Source: Motiliproteus sp041586615 | GTDB lineage: Bacteria; Pseudomonadota; Gammaproteobacteria; Pseudomonadales; Balneatricaceae | Assembly: GCA_041586615.1 (NCBI GenBank) | Contig: JBFGZS010000006.1 | Coordinates: 1-64,000 of the forward strand | Length of the DNA stretch: 64,000 bases | Direction: 5' to 3' | Part shown: positions 35,817 to 44,222 of the stretch, one piece after another | How the letters are laid out: every line of letters starts with the position of its first letter | How positions within the stretch are numbered: position 1 is the stretch's first letter | Notes under the pieces: model-generated | What the model saw: only the letters and a program-made list of their open reading frames with translations | The model's database searches: none | Told to the model about the DNA's origin: nothing | Made by a program: the position numbers and the translations under genes

Positions 35817-36364
35817 TGCACTCCCTGGTTCTGGTTCTGGTTCAGCGCCAGACGCAGTTTCCGGCGCTCAGATTCCGACCAGCGCGAAAGCCGGTTATGG
35901 AACAGTAATCCGGCCACCGCGACCGCCATGCCGGTCATCGTAGGAAAGGTGGCACTGGCAACTCCCGCCGCCATTAACCGGGGATTGCCCGTACCGTATA
36001 GCGCGAGACTATCGAATACCTGAATCATGCCGGTAACCGTACCCAGCAGACCGATCAGCGGGCAGAGGGTGATCAGGTTTTTTATCAGCGCAAACTGATC
36101 CTTTAGTGCCAGATCCAGCTCACACAGCAAACTTATTTTTTTCACTGCCACCGGCTCATCGCGTAGCTCGGACAAGGTACGTTTTTTCTCTCCGGGATAA
36201 CTGAAAAAGCGATACAGAATGCGTTCCAGTATCAGCGCAAACATCAGCAAGCTGACCGCCAGAATCAGATACAGTACCCAGCCACCGGTCTGGAAAAATT
36301 GCCCGAGTGCAAACAGCCAGTCATGCAGGGAGGGCAGCTCAGGCAGCACGATCGAACACCGCAT
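35813..36364 (-). CDS. exbB: ExbB/TolQ-type proton channel protein
   Basis: 183 residues from the ATG at 36364, which overlaps the upstream gene by 26 bases; a GTG further in is an alternative. Three TM segments are visible: GGWVLYLILAVSLLMFALIL, LITLCPLIGLLGTVTGMIQV and ATFPTMTGMAVAVAGLLFHN. This is the short ExbB2 form. It works with ExbD and TonB, alongside the longer TtpC-like paralogue encoded just upstream. Confidence 0.93.
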   Translation of the reverse strand: MRCSIVLPELPSLHDWLFALGQFFQTGGWVLYLILAVSLLMFALILERILYRFFSYPGEKKRTLSELRDEPVAVKKISLLCELDLALKDQFALIKNLITLCPLIGLLGTVTGMIQVFDSLALYGTGNPRLMAAGVASATFPTMTGMAVAVAGLLFHNRLSRWSESERRKLRLALNQNQNQGVQ

Positions 36365-37700
36365 CGCTGTGGGCTTGTGATGTATCCGCAAGCACCCCCA
36401 GGCTTTTCTCCTGCAGAATCTGGGTCAACCGGCGACCACGCGCTGTCAGATAGCTGTGACAGAACAACAGAGGTATCGCAACAACCAGACCCAATACGGT
36501 GGTCATCAGCGCCTGTGAAATACCACCAGCCATCAACTTCGGATCACTGGTGCCAAACACAGTAATGCTCTGGAAGGTCGCAATCATCCCGATTACTGTC
36601 CCCAACAGCCCCAACAGAGGCGCTACCGCTGCCAGTAGTTTGACGAAGCTCTGGCCCCGTTCGATGCACGGCAATTCCTGCAGGATCGCTTCATCTACTT
36701 TCAGCTCTCGCTGTTCCTGATTCAGCGCCTTGTCAGTGACGCTCAGTAACACCCGGCCCAGCGCATTCTCGTGACTCAGCGTTTCTGGAGAACGTAGCTG
36801 ACGACGTACCTTCAGTTCACTCTGTAGCATGCCCAGCATCTGTAGCAGTGCCACCAGTATCCCCATCACCCCCAGCCCGATAATCAGATAACCAACTTCC
36901 CCTCCCTGATGAATACGTTCCATCAGTTTAGGTGCACGATCCAGTAACAGAAACAACTGACCCCGAGCTGGGTCAACCGTTACTTCGTTGGTAGTACCGT
37001 TTAGGTAACCAGACAACTGCGCTGCAGCATCCTCAGGCTGAGTTGGCAATACTATCAGGCTCTGCTGATTCATATCCCAGCTCAGATATTCGCCTTGTTC
37101 AGTCGCCGCGGCAAACTGACCAAAGCGCACCACCGGTTGTGCTACAGCATTGCCGTCGGTCGCTACTACAGGCGCGTCAAAACGACTAATTTTGCCTGAT
37201 TCAATCATCTCCAGCTGCAACTGATACCAAAGAGTTTCCAGCTCTTCCAGTGTTGGCACCCGCTTGGATTCAGCAAATGCCAGCCGGGCAGCCCGTCCCG
37301 GATTGTCAGCACTGGTCAACGAGTCCTCTAGCAGTGAACGCAGCTTGCCAGCCTCTTCTTTTGCAACCCCAAAAACCTCACCCAGCTGACCGGCCCGCTG
37401 TTGGATCAGCACCTCCATCTCAGCAAGTTTTAGATCATTATCATCAAAGGCTTTTTTCAGGCGTTCCTGCTCAGATTCTGCCGCCTGCAGGCGCTGCTTA
37501 CTTTTCACCAGCAGCACTTGCTGCTGTTTCAGGTTCGTATCGAATAACTGCTCACGCTGTTTATTCAAAGCGCGGTCAGCGGCACTGAATTGACGCACTT
37601 CCTGCAATAAGCCATCCAGTGTCGCCGGACCGCGCTCTGCGCCATGAGCAACACTCGCTGCCAACATAACCAGCACAATAACCATCATTTGTTTTATCAT
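36339..37700 (-). CDS. TtpC-like MotA/TolQ/ExbB-domain protein
   Basis: 453 residues. A signal peptide (MIKQMMVIVLVMLAASVAHG), a periplasmic coiled coil (LKQQQVLLVKSKQRLQAAES) and a globular part (about 30-265) precede a C-terminal ExbB-like domain with three TM helices (YLIIGLGVMGILVALLQMLG, LLGLLGTVIGMIATFQSITV, LMTTVLGLVVAIPLLFCHSY). This arrangement is that of TtpC, required by the TonB2 system of Vibrio. Its start overlaps the DUF3450 stop by four bases. Confidence 0.9.
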   Translation of the reverse strand: MIKQMMVIVLVMLAASVAHGAERGPATLDGLLQEVRQFSAADRALNKQREQLFDTNLKQQQVLLVKSKQRLQAAESEQERLKKAFDDNDLKLAEMEVLIQQRAGQLGEVFGVAKEEAGKLRSLLEDSLTSADNPGRAARLAFAESKRVPTLEELETLWYQLQLEMIESGKISRFDAPVVATDGNAVAQPVVRFGQFAAATEQGEYLSWDMNQQSLIVLPTQPEDAAAQLSGYLNGTTNEVTVDPARGQLFLLLDRAPKLMERIHQGGEVGYLIIGLGVMGILVALLQMLGMLQSELKVRRQLRSPETLSHENALGRVLLSVTDKALNQEQRELKVDEAILQELPCIERGQSFVKLLAAVAPLLGLLGTVIGMIATFQSITVFGTSDPKLMAGGISQALMTTVLGLVVAIPLLFCHSYLTARGRRLTQILQEKSLGVLADTSQAHSDAVFDRAA

Positions 37701-38473
37701 GAGCGGGACTCCAATGCCGGCAGCGGCAGATCAATCAGACTCGGAACCTGCTGTTGCCGGGCGATCTGAATCGCTTTACGCAAAGTCAGATTTTGCTCTT
37801 CAGTCAGCATCTGCCAGTGCTGAAGAGCGGGCTGCCAAAGGCCACTCTTCTGCCCGCCCAACGTCTGGTAATAAACGGCTGTGCGCCCCAGGCGCAGGAA
37901 GTTCACCTGGCGATTACCGCCATCCTGCAACAGACGTCCACTGTAAGTTTCAAATGTCCGTCCGTACTGCACTTCCACCATGTAGGCTTCCAGAATCTGA
38001 CGGTACTTTTCCGCTACACTGATATCCGCACGCGGCAACAGCGCATCCAGTCTGGCCAGACGCTGTTGCCGCTCATCACTCAAAAAGGGCAGATCCGCCG
38101 CCACAAACTTACGCAACATCTTTACCATGCGATTCAACATCGGCAGCACCGCCTGATCGGTCTCCTCGATAGATTGCAACTGCGCTTCCAGATCAGCCAG
38201 CTCACGTTCCTGCGACTCCACCAACAGTCTGATCTGTTGGTTGTACGCCTCAGTCACATCGGACATACGCTCGTTGCCGAGGTATTCGTCACGCATTTCG
38301 CGAGTTGTCTCTTCCATCTTGTCGATACGCTGCTGTGATTGCTGCGCCACCCTATGACCGGCAGAGGCCTGCTTTTCACTGCTGGTCAGTTCACTAGCCT
38401 GCAAAACGGTCGGCACTACAGCTGACAAGCTGAACATGCAGGCCGCCAGAAAGGTCTGAGTAAATAGATTCAT
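37697..38473 (-). CDS. DUF3450 periplasmic protein of the TonB2 system
   Basis: 258 residues: a signal peptide (MNLFTQTFLAACMFSLSAVV then PTVLQA) and a mostly helical coiled-coil body (QQRIDKMEETTREMRDEYLG, LLVESQERELADLEAQLQSI) ending in a compact domain with GRTAVYYQTLGGQKSGLWQP. DUF3450 proteins open TonB2-type operons in Vibrio and relatives; their exact role is not settled. AAGGA precedes the ATG, and a Fur-box-like site lies 27 bases upstream. Confidence 0.9.
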   Translation of the reverse strand: MNLFTQTFLAACMFSLSAVVPTVLQASELTSSEKQASAGHRVAQQSQQRIDKMEETTREMRDEYLGNERMSDVTEAYNQQIRLLVESQERELADLEAQLQSIEETDQAVLPMLNRMVKMLRKFVAADLPFLSDERQQRLARLDALLPRADISVAEKYRQILEAYMVEVQYGRTFETYSGRLLQDGGNRQVNFLRLGRTAVYYQTLGGQKSGLWQPALQHWQMLTEEQNLTLRKAIQIARQQQVPSLIDLPLPALESRS

Positions 38474-38499
38474 AGGGCATCCTTCTTGCAGTCATTAAT

Positions 38500-38519
38500 A
38501 CAAATGAGAATCATTATTA
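38500..38519 (-). promoter_or_regulatory. Fur box in front of the TonB2 operon
   Basis: AATGAGAATCATTATT matches 14 of the last 16 positions of the 19-bp Fur consensus. It lies 27-46 bases before the first gene of the energiser operon, so iron repression is expected. Confidence 0.75.
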
Positions 38520-38624
38520 AACCTGTATTCATATAATTCAATTATCTTTATATCTCTTACAGTTGGATCATGTGCCGTAGTGATTCGTCCCTGAATAGGG
38601 ACTAACTATCAGAGAGGATCTGAG

Positions 38625-39455
38625 CTACACCACATCCAGCTCAGAAATACCTGCTCTCTTCCAGTACCGAGTTATCGATTCAGCCAGCAAGCGCTGGCTA
38701 TCCGCTAGCAATGCATAACCATCATGCCCTGCATCAGGCACGGTGACGAACTGAACCGCTATCCCCTGATCGCTGAAGCTCTGGTGTAGAGCATGCAATC
38801 GTTGCTGACGACTGCGTTGCTGGCGATCAGGCGCAACGTAATCATCCATAATTAACTCATTATCCTCATCTCCAATCACCATCTGAATCGACACCTGACG
38901 CATGCTGCTATAACAGAGCGCGCGACCAAAAACCTGTTCTATATCGGCGATACCCTGCCCCCAGATGTGCTGATCATCGAGTAAAGTCACCTGGCCCGGA
39001 GCTGCAATTGACAGCGCCTGCAAGCGCTGAGGATGTAAATAAAAGAAACGGTGCGCAAACTGTGCCCCGCCCGAAAAACCGTGCAGGTACAGTTTCGGCA
39101 ACACTGCATAGCTGGCACTAACTTCATCAACCATGGCTAGCAATAACAGATCATAACGAACACTACTGGGGCGCTGCATTTTGTAACTGTCGGCATCTCC
39201 CGCTGCAGGGATTCCAACCGGGAACAAGGGCACCAATACAATACAGCTGTTCTGCTCAGCAAACTCGACAAAGCGGTCACGATAACTCTCCGCCGTGCGA
39301 CTCGAGCCGTGAATCACAGCCACCAGAGGCAGTTTTTTTTCAGTCTGCGAACACTGTACTTGCGGCACATAGAGACAATAGGAAAACCTTTGATCAGCCT
39401 GACAGGCAGTGAACGGTTTACGCCCCTGTTGATAACGTAGTTGAATCTCTCTCAC
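38625..39455 (-). CDS. Cytoplasmic alpha/beta hydrolase of the siderophore locus
   Basis: 276 residues from a GTG at 39455 that overlaps the ABC ATPase stop (GTGA), with AAGGAA upstream. No signal peptide. It has an esterase/PHB-depolymerase-like fold: LVAVIHGSSRTAESYRDRFV with the oxyanion region, the nucleophile serine in LYLHGFSGGAQFA, an acid in GDEDNE and the histidine in DAGHDGYAL. Translation coupling to the importer ATPase and the cytosolic location suggest that it hydrolyses the imported ferric siderophore to release iron, as Fes or IroD do. That role is inference; the substrate is unknown. Confidence 0.8.
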   Translation of the reverse strand: MREIQLRYQQGRKPFTACQADQRFSYCLYVPQVQCSQTEKKLPLVAVIHGSSRTAESYRDRFVEFAEQNSCIVLVPLFPVGIPAAGDADSYKMQRPSSVRYDLLLLAMVDEVSASYAVLPKLYLHGFSGGAQFAHRFFYLHPQRLQALSIAAPGQVTLLDDQHIWGQGIADIEQVFGRALCYSSMRQVSIQMVIGDEDNELIMDDYVAPDRQQRSRQQRLHALHQSFSDQGIAVQFVTVPDAGHDGYALLADSQRLLAESITRYWKRAGISELDVV

Positions 39456-40270
39456 GCAACTTCCTTTTCGCTGGCCACGGCCAGATCTGCTGCAGATACA
39501 GTACCCTGCGCGATGCAATAGGGTTTACCATTGTCCTGCGGAACAACTTGCGCGCGCACCTTAAATACCCGGCTCAGCAACTGCGGTGTAATGACCTGTA
39601 CGGGTGTACCTTGCGCAATCAGCTGGCCCTGTTCCATAGCGATCACATAATCCGAGTATTGCGCGGCCTGATTCAGATCATGCAGGGACATGACGACGGT
39701 CAGGCCCTGTTCCCGATTGAGCTGGGACAGCAGCTCAAGAATCTCCAGTTGATGGCCCCAATCCAGATAGGTCGTGGGCTCGTCCAATAATAGAATCTGT
39801 GCCTGCTGTGCAATTGCCATGGCTATCCAGACGCGCTGTTGCTCCCCCCCGGATAAAGCTTGCACCGGCTTATCGGCGTAATGGGCAATACCGGTTCTCT
39901 TCATGGCCCATTCCACCACTTCCAGGTCTTCACGGCTGGCACTGCGCAACAGCCCCTGATAGGGGAAACGCCCATAATTGACTAATTGCCGAACCAGAGC
40001 ACCATCCGGTGCTACCGGCTTCTGGGGTAGCATCGCAACCTGCAGCGCCAGAGCCTGACGCGACCAGCTGGGCAATGCTTTATTCTGCAGGACAACCTGC
40101 CCCCTCTGTGGCGCGAGTAAGCCGGCCAAGCCACGTAGCAATGTACTTTTACCGCAACCATTGGGACCAATCAGCGCTGTAATCTGCTGTTGCGGGATTT
40201 TCACGCTGAGATCATCGATGACGATGCTGTCTGCGTATCCCATCTGAATATGTTGCGTTACTAAGCTCAT
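39452..40270 (-). CDS. Iron-siderophore ABC transporter, ATP-binding protein (FecE/FepC type)
   Basis: 272 residues with Walker A GPNGCGKST, Q-loop region MLPQKPVAPDG, signature ALSGGEQQRVW, Walker B ILLLDEPTTYLDWGHQ and the switch His in VMSLHDLNQA. The HDLNQA ending is typical of the FecCD-type iron chelate importers. It powers the two permeases encoded upstream. The hydrolase gene overlaps its stop. Confidence 0.95.
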   Translation of the reverse strand: MSLVTQHIQMGYADSIVIDDLSVKIPQQQITALIGPNGCGKSTLLRGLAGLLAPQRGQVVLQNKALPSWSRQALALQVAMLPQKPVAPDGALVRQLVNYGRFPYQGLLRSASREDLEVVEWAMKRTGIAHYADKPVQALSGGEQQRVWIAMAIAQQAQILLLDEPTTYLDWGHQLEILELLSQLNREQGLTVVMSLHDLNQAAQYSDYVIAMEQGQLIAQGTPVQVITPQLLSRVFKVRAQVVPQDNGKPYCIAQGTVSAADLAVASEKEVA

Positions 40271-40298
40271 GTCTAAACTCTTGTGGATAATTTCCGGG

Positions 40299-41360
40299 CT
40301 AAGGCTGACGACGTAAGAGATACAGGAAAAAGGGCACCCCGATCATCGCGCACACCACCCCTACCGGTAACTCGTAAGGCACGATTATTATGCGTCCCAG
40401 CAGATCAGCTAACATCATTAGTAAGGCGCCGACGGCCACACATAAAAGCATTTGCTGCTGCACATCATGTGGACTTAAACGCCGACATATATGCGGTACT
40501 ACCAACCCCATAAAACCGATCGGCCCAACAACACCCACCGCGCTAGCGGCCAGTAAGGTTGCGACAATCAAAGCAAACAGACGCCATAAGCGCAGGTTCA
40601 ATCCAATGCTCAGGACTTGATCATCTTCGAGACGCAACAGGTTTAAGGGCCGCTGCAACAGGATACAGGCCGTAAGCCCACTCAGGGTCCAGGGCCACAG
40701 TACTGCCAGATGTTGCCAGTCACGCCCATGCAAACTGCCAGCTAGCCATTCCACGATCATTTCAGTCTGGGAATGGCCCCACAGTGCCAACACCCCCGTC
40801 ACGAGCGCATTGAGTATCGTCGCGAGCACAACACCGGTCAGGATCAAGCGCAGCGGTGTTAAGCGTGCAGCACCACTGAGCCAGTAAATCAGCCCTGCTG
40901 CGGTCACGCCACCTGCCATAGCTAGCAGCGGCAGATAGCCCAGAATCATCTGACTCTGGCGATGAGACTCCAGCCCGCTAACAAACAAACTGGCACCTAA
41001 AATAGCCAGCACAGCAGTGAAACTGGCACCCGCCGAGATACCGAGAATACCCGCATCAGCCAAAGGGTTACGGGTTAAGGTTTGCAGGATAAAACCGGCA
41101 AGGGCAAAGTGTATTCCGACCATTGCCGCCAATAGCGCGCGCGGCAGACGCAACTGCCAGACAACTCGCTCCACATGACCACTTTCCTGCGCAGTGAACA
41201 GATTCACAATCTGCTGCCAGCTAAGTTCAGATGCTCCCAGTGTAATGCTCAGCAGCAAACAGCCCAGCAATAACATCAGAAACAGCAAAACCGGCCCTAC
41301 CAAGCAGCTTAACGATCGATACCAGGGGGCTTCATTAAGTACTATTCCAGGTCCGGGCAT
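40299..41360 (-). CDS. Iron-siderophore ABC permease (FecD/FepG type)
   Basis: 353 residues, about nine to ten TM helices of the FecCD/BtuC family. Visible blocks are RLPRALLAAMVGIHFALAGF, NPLADAGILGISAGASFTAV and VGVVGPIGFMGLVVPHICRR. Its start overlaps the previous permease stop by one base; the two form the heterodimeric channel. Confidence 0.93.
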   Translation of the reverse strand: MPGPGIVLNEAPWYRSLSCLVGPVLLFLMLLLGCLLLSITLGASELSWQQIVNLFTAQESGHVERVVWQLRLPRALLAAMVGIHFALAGFILQTLTRNPLADAGILGISAGASFTAVLAILGASLFVSGLESHRQSQMILGYLPLLAMAGGVTAAGLIYWLSGAARLTPLRLILTGVVLATILNALVTGVLALWGHSQTEMIVEWLAGSLHGRDWQHLAVLWPWTLSGLTACILLQRPLNLLRLEDDQVLSIGLNLRLWRLFALIVATLLAASAVGVVGPIGFMGLVVPHICRRLSPHDVQQQMLLCVAVGALLMMLADLLGRIIIVPYELPVGVVCAMIGVPFFLYLLRRQP

Positions 41361-42334
41361 CAGTTTAATCCTCGCCGTATCAGAAGTAATAACCAGGGGC
41401 CGCCGAGAAGTGCGGTGATTACGCCCAATGGAATTTCCTGGGGAAAGGCTGATAAGCGGGCCAGCAGATCCGCGCAGAGTAATATCAACGCCCCCAGCAA
41501 CGCGGTAAAGGGTAACCAGAACGGATGTTGCTGACTGAGCAAACGTTTACTGATGTGAGGAATCACCAACCCGACAAAACCTACAGGCCCAGCCACACTA
41601 ACAACCGCAGCAGTCATCAGGACCGCCAGCAGTAAAAACAGCAAGCGCCAACGCCCGACCGCCAGACCGAGGCTACGGGCAATATCATCGTCCAGCAGTA
41701 ACAGATTAAAACGTTGAACCAGGGCAAAGCTGAGCAACATAGGAAACACTATCCAGTACCAGCTTTGCTCGACCTGCAACCAGCCACGACCACTTAAGCC
41801 ACCTGCCAGCCAGAAGAAAAGATCACCTGCCTCCGCTCCGGAAAACAGTAACAGTGCGGTGCTTATCGCTGCACATAATGCTGTGACAGCAACGCCTGCC
41901 AGAACGATTCGCAGGGGTAACAGACGCCCCTGCCACGCCAGATAAAAGGTTAAGCACCCGGCGCCAATGCCACCGACAAATCCAGCAGCAGGCAACCAGT
42001 GCGCGTCCACAGACCAGACACTTACCAGCAACACAATCACGAACGAAGCCCCGGCAACAACCCCGGTCAGGCCAGGCGAAGCAAGTGGATTACGGGTCAC
42101 CCCCTGCATGATCGCGCCCGCCGTAGCCAATGCAGCTCCAACCAGCAACGCTAACAAGTTACGCGGAATACGAAGTTCCCAAACCACAATCTTCTGCAGC
42201 GGTGTTGCCTGCCCCTGCACCAGAAGCCATAAATCAGGCACAGTCAGCGTTTGATGCCCAACCAGCAATGCGGCCACAAACAGCAGCACTAGCAGCGCAA
42301 CAATTAACAGACAATAACGTAAAGATAACAGCAT
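41360..42334 (-). CDS. Iron-siderophore ABC permease (FecC/FepD type)
   Basis: 324 residues of the FecCD family: RIPRNLLALLVGAALATAGA, NPLASPGLTGVVAGASFVIV and VAGPVGFVGLVIPHISKRLL. Paired with the permease encoded next. It lies 11 bases after the binding-protein stop. Confidence 0.93.
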   Translation of the reverse strand: MLLSLRYCLLIVALLVLLFVAALLVGHQTLTVPDLWLLVQGQATPLQKIVVWELRIPRNLLALLVGAALATAGAIMQGVTRNPLASPGLTGVVAGASFVIVLLVSVWSVDAHWLPAAGFVGGIGAGCLTFYLAWQGRLLPLRIVLAGVAVTALCAAISTALLLFSGAEAGDLFFWLAGGLSGRGWLQVEQSWYWIVFPMLLSFALVQRFNLLLLDDDIARSLGLAVGRWRLLFLLLAVLMTAAVVSVAGPVGFVGLVIPHISKRLLSQQHPFWLPFTALLGALILLCADLLARLSAFPQEIPLGVITALLGGPWLLLLIRRGLN

Positions 42335-42345
42335 CAGAGTGGTGC

Positions 42346-43284
42346 TCAGCGATAAGGGCGGCTTTGAATTTGCGCCGACAAAGCCGGTAGTGCAAACTGG
42401 TTGGGGTAAAGGCGGTGTGCCATCTCTTGCAGTATCAAAGCACGTGCCTGCGGACCCGCCGCCTCTTTCCAGTGATGACCAACCTCATAAACCCGCCCAT
42501 TTCGCACAGCTCTCAGATAAGGCCAGATTGGATTCAGTGTAAATGCACGTTTTTTATTCGACGCAAACAGAAATATTACGTCTGGGTCTTGCTCAAGCAG
42601 CTCTTCCAGGCCCATGCGATAGCCCAGTGGTAAAGCCTGTTCAGGGGTGGCCGAAGCACCACCTATATTCTCAGCATTGAGATAACCCAGCAGATCTGCA
42701 CTGATAAAATGATCGTGATAAATAAACGGGGTTTCTGAGCTAGTCACCAGCAACGCGGCCGACACGCCACCTGGAGCCCGTTGTTTAAACTCGGCCAGCT
42801 GCTGCTGAAACTGTTTGTTCAGCGCTGTCGCTTCTGCAGACTTGCCAAGGATATCGCCACTGAGTTGCACGCCTCGCAAGCTATCCGCCAATGTCACAAG
42901 ATCCAGAGCCATGTAAGGAGCAATGCTCTCAAACTGGCTGGCATTTTTTTCCGTATAACGACGAATCGCCAGAATCAGATCCGGCTCAATCTCAGATAAG
43001 AGCTCCATATTGACCTGGGCACGGGAACCAATCACCGGTACACCCACCAGTTCCGGCCCGAGAAAGTCCGGTCGGCTAAAAGGACCAAAGCTGGTAACAG
43101 CCAAAGGCTTTAAGCCTAGCGCTAACATCAGATCAGAGCCAAAAGTGGAAATCGCCACAACCCGATTTGCGCCCTCAGGCAGCGTCACCGCTACGCCGCG
43201 ATCATCAGTGATGGTTGCAGCCTGAACGGTCGCCATTAACCAGCAACTCAAAAGCCCAATAGTTAACAACCTCACCCTACGCAT
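42346..43284 (-). CDS. Periplasmic iron-siderophore binding protein (FecB/FhuD-like)
   Basis: 312 residues from the ATG at 43284. An earlier ATG at 43314 would place the Fur-like site within the gene. Signal peptide: MRRVRLLTIGLLSCWLMATV then QAA. The type III binding-protein fold is shown by ITDDRGVAVTLPEGANRVVA, EPDLILAIRRY and the C-terminal WPYLRAVRNGRVYEV. It hands the ferric siderophore from the receptor to the FecCD-like permeases. Its promoter region is shared with the divergent gntR gene and carries both an ATTGGCGCCAAT operator and a Fur-like site. Confidence 0.93.
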   Translation of the reverse strand: MRRVRLLTIGLLSCWLMATVQAATITDDRGVAVTLPEGANRVVAISTFGSDLMLALGLKPLAVTSFGPFSRPDFLGPELVGVPVIGSRAQVNMELLSEIEPDLILAIRRYTEKNASQFESIAPYMALDLVTLADSLRGVQLSGDILGKSAEATALNKQFQQQLAEFKQRAPGGVSAALLVTSSETPFIYHDHFISADLLGYLNAENIGGASATPEQALPLGYRMGLEELLEQDPDVIFLFASNKKRAFTLNPIWPYLRAVRNGRVYEVGHHWKEAAGPQARALILQEMAHRLYPNQFALPALSAQIQSRPYR

Positions 43285-43299
43285 AGGCCTTACCCAAAA

Positions 43300-43318
43300 G
43301 TTAATAATAATCATTTCG
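43300..43318 (-). promoter_or_regulatory. Fur-box-like site before the binding-protein operon
   Basis: Read on the minus strand, AAATGATTATTATTAAC matches the Fur consensus at about 12-13 of 19 positions. It lies 16-34 bases before the start of the importer operon. Confidence 0.55.
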
Positions 43319-43343
43319 TTCTAACGCGGCGCATCATCGCATA

Positions 43344-43355
43344 ATTGGCGCCAAT
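43344..43355. promoter_or_regulatory. GntR-type operator ATTGGCGCCAAT, site 1
   Basis: A perfect 12-bp palindrome in the divergent promoter region, 60 bp upstream of the binding-protein start and 97 bp before gntR. The same palindrome occurs at 46272 and 46874, in front of the two receptor genes, and was not seen elsewhere in the window. Confidence 0.75.
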
Positions 43356-43451
43356 AAATAACCCGTTTTTTCCGATTTCACCCGATTTAGCGTGTAACAT
43401 GGCCAACATCACGCGTTGTAGAGCCCGCATTCGAGTTAGCAAGGACGAAAA

Positions 43452-44108
43452 ATGAGCACAAATAATAAACTGCTTACTGATCAAGCCACTCAAGAGCTGA
43501 TCAGCCAGCTTAAACAGAAAATCGGAACCGGCGCTTACCGTCCTGGCGAATGGCTGAAACAGATCGACATTGAAACAACATTTAACGTAAACCGCTTTAC
43601 AGTGCGATCCGCTTTTACAGAATTGAGCAGCAACGGCTTTCTGCAGCACGTTCCTTATAAAGGCTACCGCGTTATCGAACATTCCGTGCAGGAACGTATC
43701 GCGATTACGGAAGCACGTGAATTGCTGGAAAGCGCTGTGGCGCTTAAGGTCATGGCCAATATTGACGATATCGGTATGCAACAGCTGCAAGACTTTGCCG
43801 AAGGGTTTCGCTCGGCGATGGAAGAAGAAGACCGGGTGCAGATGATGGAGCATAACTTTGCTTTTCATCGCACCTTTTACAACTACTGCAATAACCATTA
43901 TCTCTCCGGCATGATTGACGAGATGCGCGAACGCGGCGTTGGCAGTGCCAATCAGGGCTGGGCCAAGCGTTCGACTATTGAAGCTAGCTGTCAGGATCAC
44001 TTTGATATGATCAGTGCACTGCTCGAGCGCAATGTGGTGCGCTTACAGTCGCTCATTCACCTGCATCTGAATCGCTGGCGCGAAGGTTATCAGGACCCAC
44101 ACCCCTGA
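43452..44108 (+). CDS. GntR-family regulator (FCD domain) of the siderophore locus
   Basis: 218 residues. N-terminal winged helix: LISQLKQKIGTGAYRPGEWL, IDIETTFNVNRFTVRSAFTE, LSSNGFLQHVPYKGYRV. C-terminal FCD domain: ARELLESAVALKV and the metal/effector residues in HNFAFHRTFYNYC and CQDHFDMISALLERN. FCD regulators usually sense small organic acids, often with a bound metal ion. Position and the three shared ATTGGCGCCAAT palindromes suggest that it controls the importer and both receptors, perhaps in response to a siderophore or its breakdown acid. AAGGA precedes the ATG. Confidence 0.9.
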   Translation: MSTNNKLLTDQATQELISQLKQKIGTGAYRPGEWLKQIDIETTFNVNRFTVRSAFTELSSNGFLQHVPYKGYRVIEHSVQERIAITEARELLESAVALKVMANIDDIGMQQLQDFAEGFRSAMEEEDRVQMMEHNFAFHRTFYNYCNNHYLSGMIDEMRERGVGSANQGWAKRSTIEASCQDHFDMISALLERNVVRLQSLIHLHLNRWREGYQDPHP

Positions 44109-44162
44109 ACATCGTACTACAGGCTTAGTATGCCGCATCTTTAAAAACCAAAACCGCCGATA

Positions 44163-44181
44163 CGGAGTCACTCAGACTCCG
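44163..44181. terminator. Hairpin between convergent gntR and receptor 1
   Basis: CGGAGTC/GACTCCG with a five-base loop. There is an A/T-rich run on one side, but no strong T-tract next to the stem. Confidence 0.4.
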
Positions 44182-44222
44182 CACTGGCAGTTGCTATAGC
44201 TCCCAAAAACCATCCGAAACGC

